From a virus, in the IMG/VR virus record IMGVR_UViG_3300030419_006812, positions 1-48,445 of that record: 48,445 nt of DNA. One strand, 5' to 3'. Both the position numbers and the translations under genes were made by a program. The notes below the pieces were generated by a model, which made no database searches, was not told where the DNA came from, and saw nothing but the letters and a program-made list of their open reading frames with translations. Position 1 is the stretch's first letter. Every line of letters begins with the position of its first letter. This document shows, one piece after another, positions 43,820-48,445 of the stretch.

Positions 43820-43848
43820 CATTGTGCAGAAAAAGGTCTTTGAGTCAA
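43820..43848 (-). promoter_or_regulatory. Sigma-70 promoter, leaderless type
   Basis: TTGACT-N17-ACAATG, which is a weak -10; the spacing to ATG 43813 matches the other leaderless units. Confidence 0.6.
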
Positions 43849-43960
43849 TCCCTAAGTGAATTTTTTTAAAGTTTTTACCGAAAACTTTTCTGGTTAGTTT
43901 CTAACCAAAAATGTTTTTTTAACCCAAACGAGAATTGGCATGAGGTTTGTACACTTGTTT

Positions 43961-44141
43961 TATAAGTCGTTGACTATCAACAGGTTGCGCGGGCCGGCCT
44001 GCGTAAGTCGTTGACTGACAAGGACTTACGAAACAAGGCGGTAAGTCATTGACTATCAAGGAGTTACAAAAGTTCCCTAAGCTGTTGGCTGACAACCACT
44101 TACGACTTTTGCATAAGTCGCTGGCTATCAAGCACTTACAT
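43961..44141. repeat. Double-hairpin element copy 6 plus three single hairpins
   Basis: 43961-44030 is a full element with core CGCGGGCCGGCCTGCG. Single hairpin relatives follow at 44041-44068, 44076-44104 and 44111-44141. The cluster fills a gap of almost 400 bases (43860-44256) without a credible gene. Confidence 0.85.
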
Positions 44142-44154
44142 AATTCAAAAGCTA

Positions 44155-44170
44155 GACCCCCCTCGGGGTC
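44155..44170. terminator. Short GC hairpin, possible terminator
   Basis: GACCCC-CCTC-GGGGTC lies after the 110-residue gene; no T run follows closely, so terminator function is uncertain. Confidence 0.4.
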
Positions 44171-44175
44171 ACTCA

Positions 44176-44245
44176 CTATTTGTCTATTTGTACGCGTGCG
44201 GGCATGCGGCCTATTTGTCTATTTGTACGCGTGCGGGCATGCGGC
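44176..44245. repeat. Perfect 35-bp tandem duplication
   Basis: Two identical 35-base units, each with CTATTTGTCTATTTG and TACGCGTGCGGGCATGCGGC, followed by a further CTATTT. Each unit has an internal CTATTTG repeat. Confidence 0.95.
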
Positions 44246-44256
44246 CTATTTAAAAA

Positions 44257-44589
44257 TTAGTAATCTTCCCCACCAAAGCAACCATAATCCTCATCAGTCC
44301 CGAAGCCCGCAGAGGTCATAGCAGAGTCAAAATCTCCGTCCATGCTTTCGTCCATGTCATCACCATAGTCAGGAAGATCAAATTCATGCACCAACTCACA
44401 CCTAACAATCTTGCCACAGGCATCGTAAGTGATAAATTGAATTTCCAATTGCCACAGCTCATCAAAGCTTCCTTCGTGGTCAACAAGCACCTGCTCGGCT
44501 TGTTGGTAGGCTTGCTCTAGCCCTGTGCTGTTTTTCTCGAACCAGTCGAGGCAGATTCCGTTTTGGATTAGTTCGTATCTTTTTTTCAT
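44257..44589 (-). CDS. Acidic early protein (110 aa)
   Basis: MKKRYELIQNGICLDWFEKN start, DYGDDMDESMDGDFDSAM near the end. The acidic tail suggests protein binding or DNA mimicry. Leaderless. No family recognised. Confidence 0.78.
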   Translation of the reverse strand: MKKRYELIQNGICLDWFEKNSTGLEQAYQQAEQVLVDHEGSFDELWQLEIQFITYDACGKIVRCELVHEFDLPDYGDDMDESMDGDFDSAMTSAGFGTDEDYGCFGGEDY

Positions 44590-44596
44590 AATACTA

Positions 44597-44625
44597 AGTA
44601 TGGCAGATTAAAGGTTAATTGTCAA
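44597..44625 (-). promoter_or_regulatory. Sigma-70 promoter, leaderless type
   Basis: TTGACA-N17-CATACT, one of the strongest here; ATG at 44589 is the eighth base after the -10 box. Confidence 0.8.
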
Positions 44626-44632
44626 GGTTTTT

Positions 44633-44788
44633 TTAACGAATAACAATCCAATTGGGCTGCATGTCGGCCACGAAATCATCCGCATCCGATTGGGATGGAG
44701 CGTCCACCTTAGCGAACTGAATGCGACCAGTCACCCGATGGACAGCCACGACTTGAAAACTTTGGAGAGAGTTAATTTGATTGTTCAT
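44633..44788 (-). CDS. Small early protein (51 aa)
   Basis: MNNQINSLQSFQVVAVHRVT start; ends FVADMQPNWIVIR. Own leaderless promoter. Likely real because promoter, start and stop are all tightly placed; function unknown. Confidence 0.65.
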   Translation of the reverse strand: MNNQINSLQSFQVVAVHRVTGRIQFAKVDAPSQSDADDFVADMQPNWIVIR

Positions 44789-44794
44789 AATAAT

Positions 44795-44823
44795 ACATTA
44801 AGTTAAGTCGCCCATAAAGTCAA
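44795..44823 (-). promoter_or_regulatory. Sigma-70 promoter, leaderless type
   Basis: TTGACT-N17-TAATGT; ATG at 44788 is at +1. Confidence 0.72.
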
Positions 44824-44841
44824 CCCCTAAATGAAAATAGT

Positions 44842-44912
44842 TGTAAGTCGTTGGCTATCAACGACTTGCGCGGCAGGGGCCGCCTAACCCGTTGACTATC
44901 AACTACTTAGGA
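44842..44912. repeat. 71-bp double-hairpin element, copy 7
   Basis: The core is altered to CGCGGCAGGGGCCGCC. It touches the stop of the acidic 74-residue gene. Confidence 0.82.
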
Positions 44913-44914
44913 AC

Positions 44915-45139
44915 CTAATTGAACAACGACCTCATTTGTGGTGAGATTGCGTTCATGTCAACCTCGTTCTCGTCTTGGTCGAAGTCAATTGCTTCGACAC
45001 GCCCAAGAGCATCAAGATGGGAGGACTCGTCCTCAACATCTTCTTTGGTGGGAGGCAAAAGCTCGGCAATGAAAGTTCCTTGTTCATTAAGGGCTTTGGC
45101 GTGAGCTTCACGGATTAGTTGTATTCTGTCTGTAGTCAT
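44915..45139 (-). CDS. Acidic 74-aa family protein, copy 2
   Basis: RIQLIREAHAKALNEQG and AIDFDQDENEVDMNAISP match the gene at 41271-41495 closely at both ends; the middle differs. Last gene of a four-gene overlapping operon (45746-44915). Confidence 0.75.
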   Translation of the reverse strand: MTTDRIQLIREAHAKALNEQGTFIAELLPPTKEDVEDESSHLDALGRVEAIDFDQDENEVDMNAISPQMRSLFN

Positions 45140-45350
45140 ATGTTTCTCCCATTAGGTCTGAGGTTAAAATAAATGTTCTTCTATCATCACCACTACTTTC
45201 CAAGGGGGTAAAAGTTCCTTGGCTTACATTACGAGAAACGCAATCTCTACTAATATAATATTCCCCTTGTTTGCGGTTTTCTTGTGGGGCTACTTCCACA
45301 ATACCCACCATGTTTCCGTAGATAGTTTTTAAAATAAATTTATTCTGCAC
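45108..45350 (-). CDS. Small early protein (80 aa)
   Basis: MQNKFILKTIYGNMVGIVEV start, beta-rich. It overlaps the next gene by 32 bases and the previous one by 11, so it depends on coupled translation. Function unknown. Confidence 0.65.
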   Translation of the reverse strand: MQNKFILKTIYGNMVGIVEVAPQENRKQGEYYISRDCVSRNVSQGTFTPLESSGDDRRTFILTSDLMGETYDYRQNTTNP

Positions 45351-45570
45351 TTAGTATCCTTTCCCACGTATTCCAAATTTCCTCGTCCCTTCGGTCTTGT
45401 GGTGAAAGACTGGCGTTGAAATCATCAATCGCTTGACTTTTGCTTATTCTTTCCACGAGTTCACGATTCGCCTCCTTCTCAGCTTTGAGCCACTTAGGAG
45501 CGGTTAGCTTTGGTTTAAGAAAAGATTTAAGAAATGCATCTAAGGCAGGATCTTTACTTGCTACTTTCAT
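45340..45570 (-). CDS. Small basic-helical early protein (76 aa)
   Basis: MKVASKDPALDAFLKSFLKP start; Lys/Ala-rich helix, then SPQDRRDEEIWNTWERIL. ATGA overlap with the upstream gene. Confidence 0.7.
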   Translation of the reverse strand: MKVASKDPALDAFLKSFLKPKLTAPKWLKAEKEANRELVERISKSQAIDDFNASLSPQDRRDEEIWNTWERILSAE

Positions 45571-45746
45571 TTTACAGCTATAAGTTGGTTTTTGTGATTG
45601 ATGATGTGAGATTGGTGATTCTCCTCGGCGATTTCCTTGGCAATATGTAATGCCTTGGCTCGCCCTTGCACTTGTTCAATAAAACGCCCAAACGCAAAGA
45701 TGTTGAAGATTCCCCCGAAGTTTTCGTTCTTTTCAATTTTAATCAT
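45567..45746 (-). CDS. Small early protein (59 aa)
   Basis: MIKIEKNENFGGIFNIFAFG start, then a helix RAKALHIAKEIAEEN. First gene of the four-gene operon. Start is at +1 of a strong promoter. Function unknown. Confidence 0.7.
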   Translation of the reverse strand: MIKIEKNENFGGIFNIFAFGRFIEQVQGRAKALHIAKEIAEENHQSHIINHKNQLIAVK

Positions 45747-45752
45747 AGCTCA

Positions 45753-45780
45753 ATTATGCAGTTTTTGGGTATTCTGTCAA
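45753..45780 (-). promoter_or_regulatory. Sigma-70 promoter, leaderless type
   Basis: TTGACA-N16-CATAAT; ATG at 45746 is the seventh base after the -10 box. Confidence 0.82.
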
Positions 45781-45783
45781 GGG

Positions 45784-46068
45784 TTAAAGTATAGCTTCAG
45801 AATCAAATTGATTCAACTCCTCTTGGAGCTTGGCAACTTGTGCCAAGTGTTTGCGGTAAGTGTGGTCTGTATACTTTTTGTAATACTCACGCTCGGAGTC
45901 GGTATACTTTTCCTTGTTATAATACAATTCAAGGAAGTAATGCAACTGGTGCTGATGATGCATCAACCGCTTTACTTTCTTGCCGTAGTTGTCCTTATCT
46001 TTGGGATAAGTAACTGCGTTTTCGTCGGTGGCGATTCCTTCAATATCTTCTTTTGTTATCTTAATCAT
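45784..46068 (-). CDS. Small charged early protein (94 aa)
   Basis: MIKITKEDIEGIATDENAVT start at +1. An in-frame ATG at 46116 would put the promoter inside the gene, so it is rejected. Contains LMHHQHQLHYFLELYYNKEKY and a helical end. Function unknown. Confidence 0.73.
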   Translation of the reverse strand: MIKITKEDIEGIATDENAVTYPKDKDNYGKKVKRLMHHQHQLHYFLELYYNKEKYTDSEREYYKKYTDHTYRKHLAQVAKLQEELNQFDSEAIL

Positions 46069-46074
46069 AGGAAT

Positions 46075-46103
46075 ACAATAAGCGAAAAAACCCATTCTGT
46101 CAA
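46075..46103 (-). promoter_or_regulatory. Sigma-70 promoter, leaderless type
   Basis: TTGACA-N17-TATTGT; ATG at 46068 is at +1. Confidence 0.78.
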
Positions 46104-46130
46104 ACTTTTTCTTCAATTAAATGCAAGTTT

Positions 46131-46202
46131 TCGTAAGTCGTTGACTGTCAAGGAGTTGCGCGGGCCGGGCCACCTAAGTCGTTGAGCATCAACTACTTAG
46201 AC
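46131..46202. repeat. 71-bp double-hairpin element, copy 8
   Basis: Core CGCGGGCCGGGCCACC; the second half overlaps the last codons of the 83-residue gene. Confidence 0.87.
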
Positions 46203-46448
46203 ATCTGAAGCTGAGTTTTCCTCGAATTGTTGAATGTCTTTGTCTAGTTGCTGGAAGTGTGCTTCGTATGCTTGCCAGTCATCACCGAAGCCCGCCTCGT
46301 ATACCTTTTGCATATACTCTTGCTCGTAAGCATATTGTGCGTCATCGGCTCTTAGGTCTGCCAACTCGGAAGCATAGCGTTCTCGGACATCATCGTATTG
46401 TGCCCCGAATACATGGTCTGCGTGTTCTTGTGCCTGTGAATAATACAT
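46197..46448 (-). CDS. Small acidic early protein (83 aa)
   Basis: MYYSQAQEHADHVFGAQYDD start, Tyr/Asp/Gln-rich, with FGDDWQAYEAHFQQLDKDI. The partial gene at the right edge has a similar YGDDWQKEIAVLQELIKE segment. Second gene of a two-gene unit. Confidence 0.7.
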   Translation of the reverse strand: MYYSQAQEHADHVFGAQYDDVRERYASELADLRADDAQYAYEQEYMQKVYEAGFGDDWQAYEAHFQQLDKDIQQFEENSASDV

Positions 46449-46452
46449 AACT

Positions 46453-46659
46453 TTAGAATTTTAAGGATTGAATGCGGGTGTTCTTTTTAAGCCAACGCCT
46501 TAATGGGTGAAATGCTTTTGCTGACAAATGTGCTAGATACTGCTGTCCATTGGTGGCAAGAATCATGTGACCACTTGCTAACTGCCGAATCTCCTTGATG
46601 TCAGGACATTTCTTCAGTTGTTTCATTACTTTGCGTGTTCCGCTTTCTGAGTGTTTCAT
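46453..46659 (-). CDS. Small basic early protein (68 aa)
   Basis: MKHSESGTRKVMKQLKKCPD start and HPLRRWLKKNTRIQSLKF end; basic, perhaps nucleic acid-binding. Leaderless start. Confidence 0.68.
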   Translation of the reverse strand: MKHSESGTRKVMKQLKKCPDIKEIRQLASGHMILATNGQQYLAHLSAKAFHPLRRWLKKNTRIQSLKF

Positions 46660-46665
46660 AGTATA

Positions 46666-46694
46666 TAGTTTGACAGATTATGGTGTGAAGTCAA
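46666..46694 (-). promoter_or_regulatory. Sigma-70 promoter, leaderless type
   Basis: TTGACT followed at 17-18 bases by AAACTA or AACTAT; ATG at 46659 is at +1 with the first choice. Confidence 0.6.
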
Positions 46695-46791
46695 GTGTTT
46701 TGTTGTGTCCCTATTCCTCTCTCCCTTTCGGGTTGTAGGCGTGGATTCAGACGCCTCGTTGTTCAATGCTTTCGCATCTACAGGAAAATGC

Positions 46792-46917
46792 TGGGCTTGA
46801 CAGGACTCGAACCTGCGACCTCTTGTTTGCTCCACGGGTAATTAAGCCGTTCGCTAATTTATCTAGAATTTTCACGATGAAGGAGGACAAGGCTCTAACC
46901 AACTGAGCTACAAGCCC
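46792..46917 (-). tRNA. tRNA-like gene with about 50 extra bases in the anticodon region
   Basis: Acceptor GGGCTTG pairs with CAAGCCC, D arm GCTC-AGTTGGTTA-GAGC, T arm GCAGG-TTCGAGT-CCTGT, variable loop AGGTC. CTTGT and ACAAG can form the anticodon stem, but about 58 bases lie between them instead of 7. The insert can extend the stem (CTCC/GGAG) and holds hairpins (TTCA/TGAA, ACGG/CCGT). Total 126 bases against about 74 normally. The anticodon cannot be assigned. CCA is not encoded (GCA follows). Intron, novel insertion or pseudogene remain open. Confidence 0.75.
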
Positions 46918-46945
46918 ACAACTAAACTTTAAAGAACTGAATACA

Positions 46946-46973
46946 ATTATGACAGCTTGTCAACTAAACGCAA
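46946..46973 (-). promoter_or_regulatory. Sigma-70 promoter for the tRNA-like gene
   Basis: TTGCGT-N16-CATAAT preceded by CTGT; about 20 bases of leader before the tRNA 5' end. Confidence 0.72.
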
Positions 46974-47001
46974 GCTTTTTTTTGCCTCATAGGCATTTTA
47001 T

Positions 47002-47073
47002 TCATAAACCCTTGATAGTCAACGGGTTGCGCGGGCCGGGCGCCCCAAGTGGTTGATAGTCAACGACTTAGCG
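47002..47073. repeat. 71-bp double-hairpin element, copy 9
   Basis: Core CGCGGGCCGGGCGCCC. The first half has changed to AACCCTTGA...TCAACGGGTT, keeping the pairing with new bases. Confidence 0.85.
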
Positions 47074-47082
47074 AACGAATCA

Positions 47083-47119
47083 GAAAAAGAAAAACCCCCG
47101 CCTTTCCGAAGGGCGAGGG
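47083..47119 (-). terminator. Rho-independent terminator after 86-aa gene unit
   Basis: Stem CCCTCGCC / GGCGGGGG (one G-T pair) on the minus strand, followed by a T-rich tail. Confidence 0.82.
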
Positions 47120-47142
47120 CTTTCCTTAATAACAGCAACCAA

Positions 47143-47208
47143 TCAACCAAAAAAGATAATTGCGTACATTAAGACCCACGGCAAAAGGAGCAGAAGTTCC
47201 CAACTCAT
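47143..47208 (-). CDS. Tiny membrane protein (21 aa)
   Basis: MSWELLLLLPWVLMYAIIFF plus Gly: one hydrophobic helix. ATGA overlap with the 86-residue gene. Confidence 0.5.
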   Translation of the reverse strand: MSWELLLLLPWVLMYAIIFFG

Positions 47209-47465
47209 TTTCCCAACGCTCCCTCTATTACGGGGCGAGCAACCAAATTGCGAACAGCATAACCGCTCTTGCCGTATTGCTTGCCTTTAATGACTGACTT
47301 AAACGAACGAGTCGGAAAGTCATAATAAGCAGGAACAGCCGACCCTGCCTTGTTTAAATAAGTGAACCAAAGTTTTTTGCCAACACGCTCTAGCCCTTGA
47401 GGCTCGTACTTGGCGACTTTAGTCACGGCGTTTGCTTTTTCTTCGAATGAGAATTCTGTTTGCAT
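47205..47465 (-). CDS. Small basic early protein (86 aa)
   Basis: MQTEFSFEEKANAVTKVAKY start, with YLNKAGSAVPAYYDFPTRSFKSV. Two bases after the upstream stop, same operon. Function unknown. Confidence 0.7.
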   Translation of the reverse strand: MQTEFSFEEKANAVTKVAKYEPQGLERVGKKLWFTYLNKAGSAVPAYYDFPTRSFKSVIKGKQYGKSGYAVRNLVARPVIEGALGK

Positions 47466-47467
47466 AA

Positions 47468-47623
47468 TTATATCCTTGTGATTGTGTATGGTGAGTGTTG
47501 GGTTAGTCGGTCAAGTTTCTGCTCAAGTATCCTAATCGCCTGAACGCAGGACTCAAGAGTCATCGCAGGCGAAACTGCTTTGCCGTTACAGAGAACTTTA
47601 TAATTGTTTAATTGAGTATCCAT
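47468..47623 (-). CDS. Small early protein (51 aa)
   Basis: MDTQLNNYKVLCNGKAVSPA start, then a helix SCVQAIRILEQKLDRL. An in-frame ATG at 47659 lies in the -35 box and is rejected; 47623 fits +1. Confidence 0.7.
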   Translation of the reverse strand: MDTQLNNYKVLCNGKAVSPAMTLESCVQAIRILEQKLDRLTQHSPYTITRI

Positions 47624-47630
47624 GTTTAGT

Positions 47631-47659
47631 ATTCTCTCAGTTTTGGTGTGGATTGTCAA
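47631..47659 (-). promoter_or_regulatory. Sigma-70 promoter, leaderless type
   Basis: TTGACA-N17-GAGAAT; ATG at 47623 is the eighth base after the -10 box. It overlaps the end of the upstream gene. Confidence 0.7.
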
Positions 47660-48014
47660 GCATCAAATCTGACCTAGCGTCACTTCTATCAAGATGCATT
47701 TGGGAGATGACGGCATGAATATCTTTAGGGTCACCTTGGAGACTTGTCATTAGCTCGTCCAAGTCATCCTCGGTTTGCCAACCAAGAACATCATCGAAAG
47801 GCGAAAGCGGAAGCATTGAGTCATTGTGGAACACGGCAACTTCATAAGTACCTGCGGAGGCATTACCATAAAGACCTCCATACTGCGTGAGCCCATTTCT
47901 CATGGCTACTACGGAAATCTCGATGTTGTTGCCCAAGTCAAGCCTTGCGTGAATGCCATCGGGATTGTGGGCGTGGTCGGTGAAAACTAAGTCGTTGAAG
48001 TTTTTGATTGTCAT
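47637..48014 (-). CDS. Early protein (125 aa)
   Basis: MTIKNFNDLVFTDHAHNPDG start; strand-rich (RLDLGNNIEISVVAMRNG; YGNASAGTYEVAVFHND), acidic end. Resembles no family I can name. Leaderless start. Confidence 0.76.
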   Translation of the reverse strand: MTIKNFNDLVFTDHAHNPDGIHARLDLGNNIEISVVAMRNGLTQYGGLYGNASAGTYEVAVFHNDSMLPLSPFDDVLGWQTEDDLDELMTSLQGDPKDIHAVISQMHLDRSDARSDLMLDNPHQN

Positions 48015-48021
48015 ACCTATG

Positions 48022-48049
48022 AGTATGACAGAATCCTAGTAGATTGCAA
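48022..48049 (-). promoter_or_regulatory. Sigma-70 promoter, leaderless type
   Basis: TTGCAA-N16-CATACT preceded by CTGT; ATG at 48014 is the eighth base after the -10 box. Confidence 0.75.
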
Positions 48050-48077
48050 GCTTTTTTTTACTTTTTTTTATTAGATT

Positions 48078-48147
48078 CTCAAGTCCTTGATAATCAATGG
48101 TTTACGCAGGCCCGGCCTCCACAAGTCGTTGACTATCAATAACTTAG
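48078..48147. repeat. 71-bp double-hairpin element, copy 10
   Basis: Core CGCAGGCCCGGCCTCC; the second half CAAGTCGTTGACTATC overlaps the stop of the 70-residue gene. Confidence 0.85.
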
Positions 48148-48356
48148 AGATATTCGTCGGTGAAAGTATAGCTCGCCTCGTGGAGCAAGTCAACGAATTG
48201 CAAGTAATGCTCGATCTGTGAAAAGCGGATATGTTTTTGCATTAAGTGGGGAAAGGTACGCGGATTCTCACTTTTTACACTGAGGCAATAAGTAATATCA
48301 TAAAAATGCTTGCCGTCTTCGAATCCCTCGGTAACTGCATAAGTTTTTGTTTTCAT
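48144..48356 (-). CDS. Small early protein (70 aa)
   Basis: MKTKTYAVTEGFEDGKHFYD start, strand-rich, ends HEASYTFTDEYL. One-base overlap with the upstream partial gene. Function unknown. Confidence 0.7.
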   Translation of the reverse strand: MKTKTYAVTEGFEDGKHFYDITYCLSVKSENPRTFPHLMQKHIRFSQIEHYLQFVDLLHEASYTFTDEYL

Positions 48357-48445
48357 TATGAGTTTTTCTTTTCTTTTATAAGTTCTTGCAAAACGGCAAT
48401 TTCCTTTTGCCAGTCGTCGCCATACTGCTCGTTTTCCTCTAGGAA
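48356..48445 (-). CDS. Partial small acidic protein (start outside window)
   Basis: Visible end: NEQYGDDWQKEIAVLQELIK then Glu/Lys. It recalls FGDDWQAYEAHFQQLDKD of the 83-residue gene at 46197. Cut by the window edge. Confidence 0.6.
   Translation of the reverse strand, partial: FLEENEQYGDDWQKEIAVLQELIKEKKNS

Noticed and set aside
43919-44176. Minus-strand ORF of 85 residues over the hairpin cluster
   Set aside because: Consists almost wholly of repeat DNA; no promoter or ribosome site of the kind seen for real early genes.
44049-44321. Plus-strand ORF of 90 residues
   Set aside because: It reads through hairpin repeats and the 35-bp tandem duplication and overlaps the 110-residue gene; a by-product of repeats.
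46792-46917. Group I intron in the tRNA
   Set aside because: About 50 extra bases are far too few for a group I catalytic core.
39113-48147. Integron gene-cassette array (attC sites after small ORFs)
   Set aside because: The elements lack the attC core pattern (RYYYAAC/GTTRRRY), units carry their own promoters, and no integrase is in the window.
39113-48147. CRISPR array
   Set aside because: Repeats are separated by genes of varying length, not by uniform spacers, and no cas gene is present.

Overview
The window is part of a large tailed bacteriophage genome (Caudoviricetes). The evidence is a contiguous, almost entirely minus-strand virion block: tape measure protein, tail-assembly pair, tail-tube-like proteins, neck proteins, major capsid, protease/scaffold, portal, large terminase and tail fibres. 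No contractile sheath or baseplate gene is visible, so a long-tailed siphovirus is the simplest reading, but the tape measure gene runs off the left edge and the rest of the tail lies outside. The host cannot be named. The early promoters are canonical sigma-70 type, so it is a bacterium with a standard sigma-70 consensus.

Layout, read right to left along the transcribed minus strand. (1) 48.4-38.3 kb is an early/accessory region of about 30 very small genes in short transcription units. Most units start with a TTGACA/CATAAT-like promoter. They are separated by a repeated intergenic cassette: a T-tailed terminator and/or a 71-bp double-hairpin element present about ten times. A tRNA-like gene with about 50 extra bases lies here. 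(2) 38.3-37.5 kb is a strand switch with a plus-strand pair, one member resembling an MbcA/ParS/Xre-type antitoxin. (3) 37.5-34 kb holds PhoH-like ATPase, membrane GAF-like protein, zinc ribbon, a divergent sigma factor and a duplicated-domain protein. (4) 33.9-29.7 kb holds fibre/adsorption proteins, one ending in an S74 intramolecular chaperone. (5) 29.7-18.4 kb holds sulfotransferase, zinc-finger/ERCC4 nuclease, terminase, portal, scaffold-like protein, protease-scaffold fusion, decoration-like protein, major capsid and a SAP-like protein. (6) 18.4-1 kb holds neck/completion proteins, three related tube-like proteins, a small protein, a probable tail-chaperone pair and a tape measure protein of more than 3,570 residues.

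Two promoter classes separate the halves. Early units use -35/-10 promoters, and in twelve of them the start codon falls exactly where transcription should begin, implying leaderless mRNAs. Late units share a GTGTAtAtATAA box with no -35, and the phage encodes a gp55-like sigma factor that could read it. The most unusual material is the double-hairpin cassette array, the pervasive leaderless layout, the recurring tiny membrane ORFs attached to the ends of early genes, and the repeated G-F/L-I/V-P-N module inside the giant tape measure protein.
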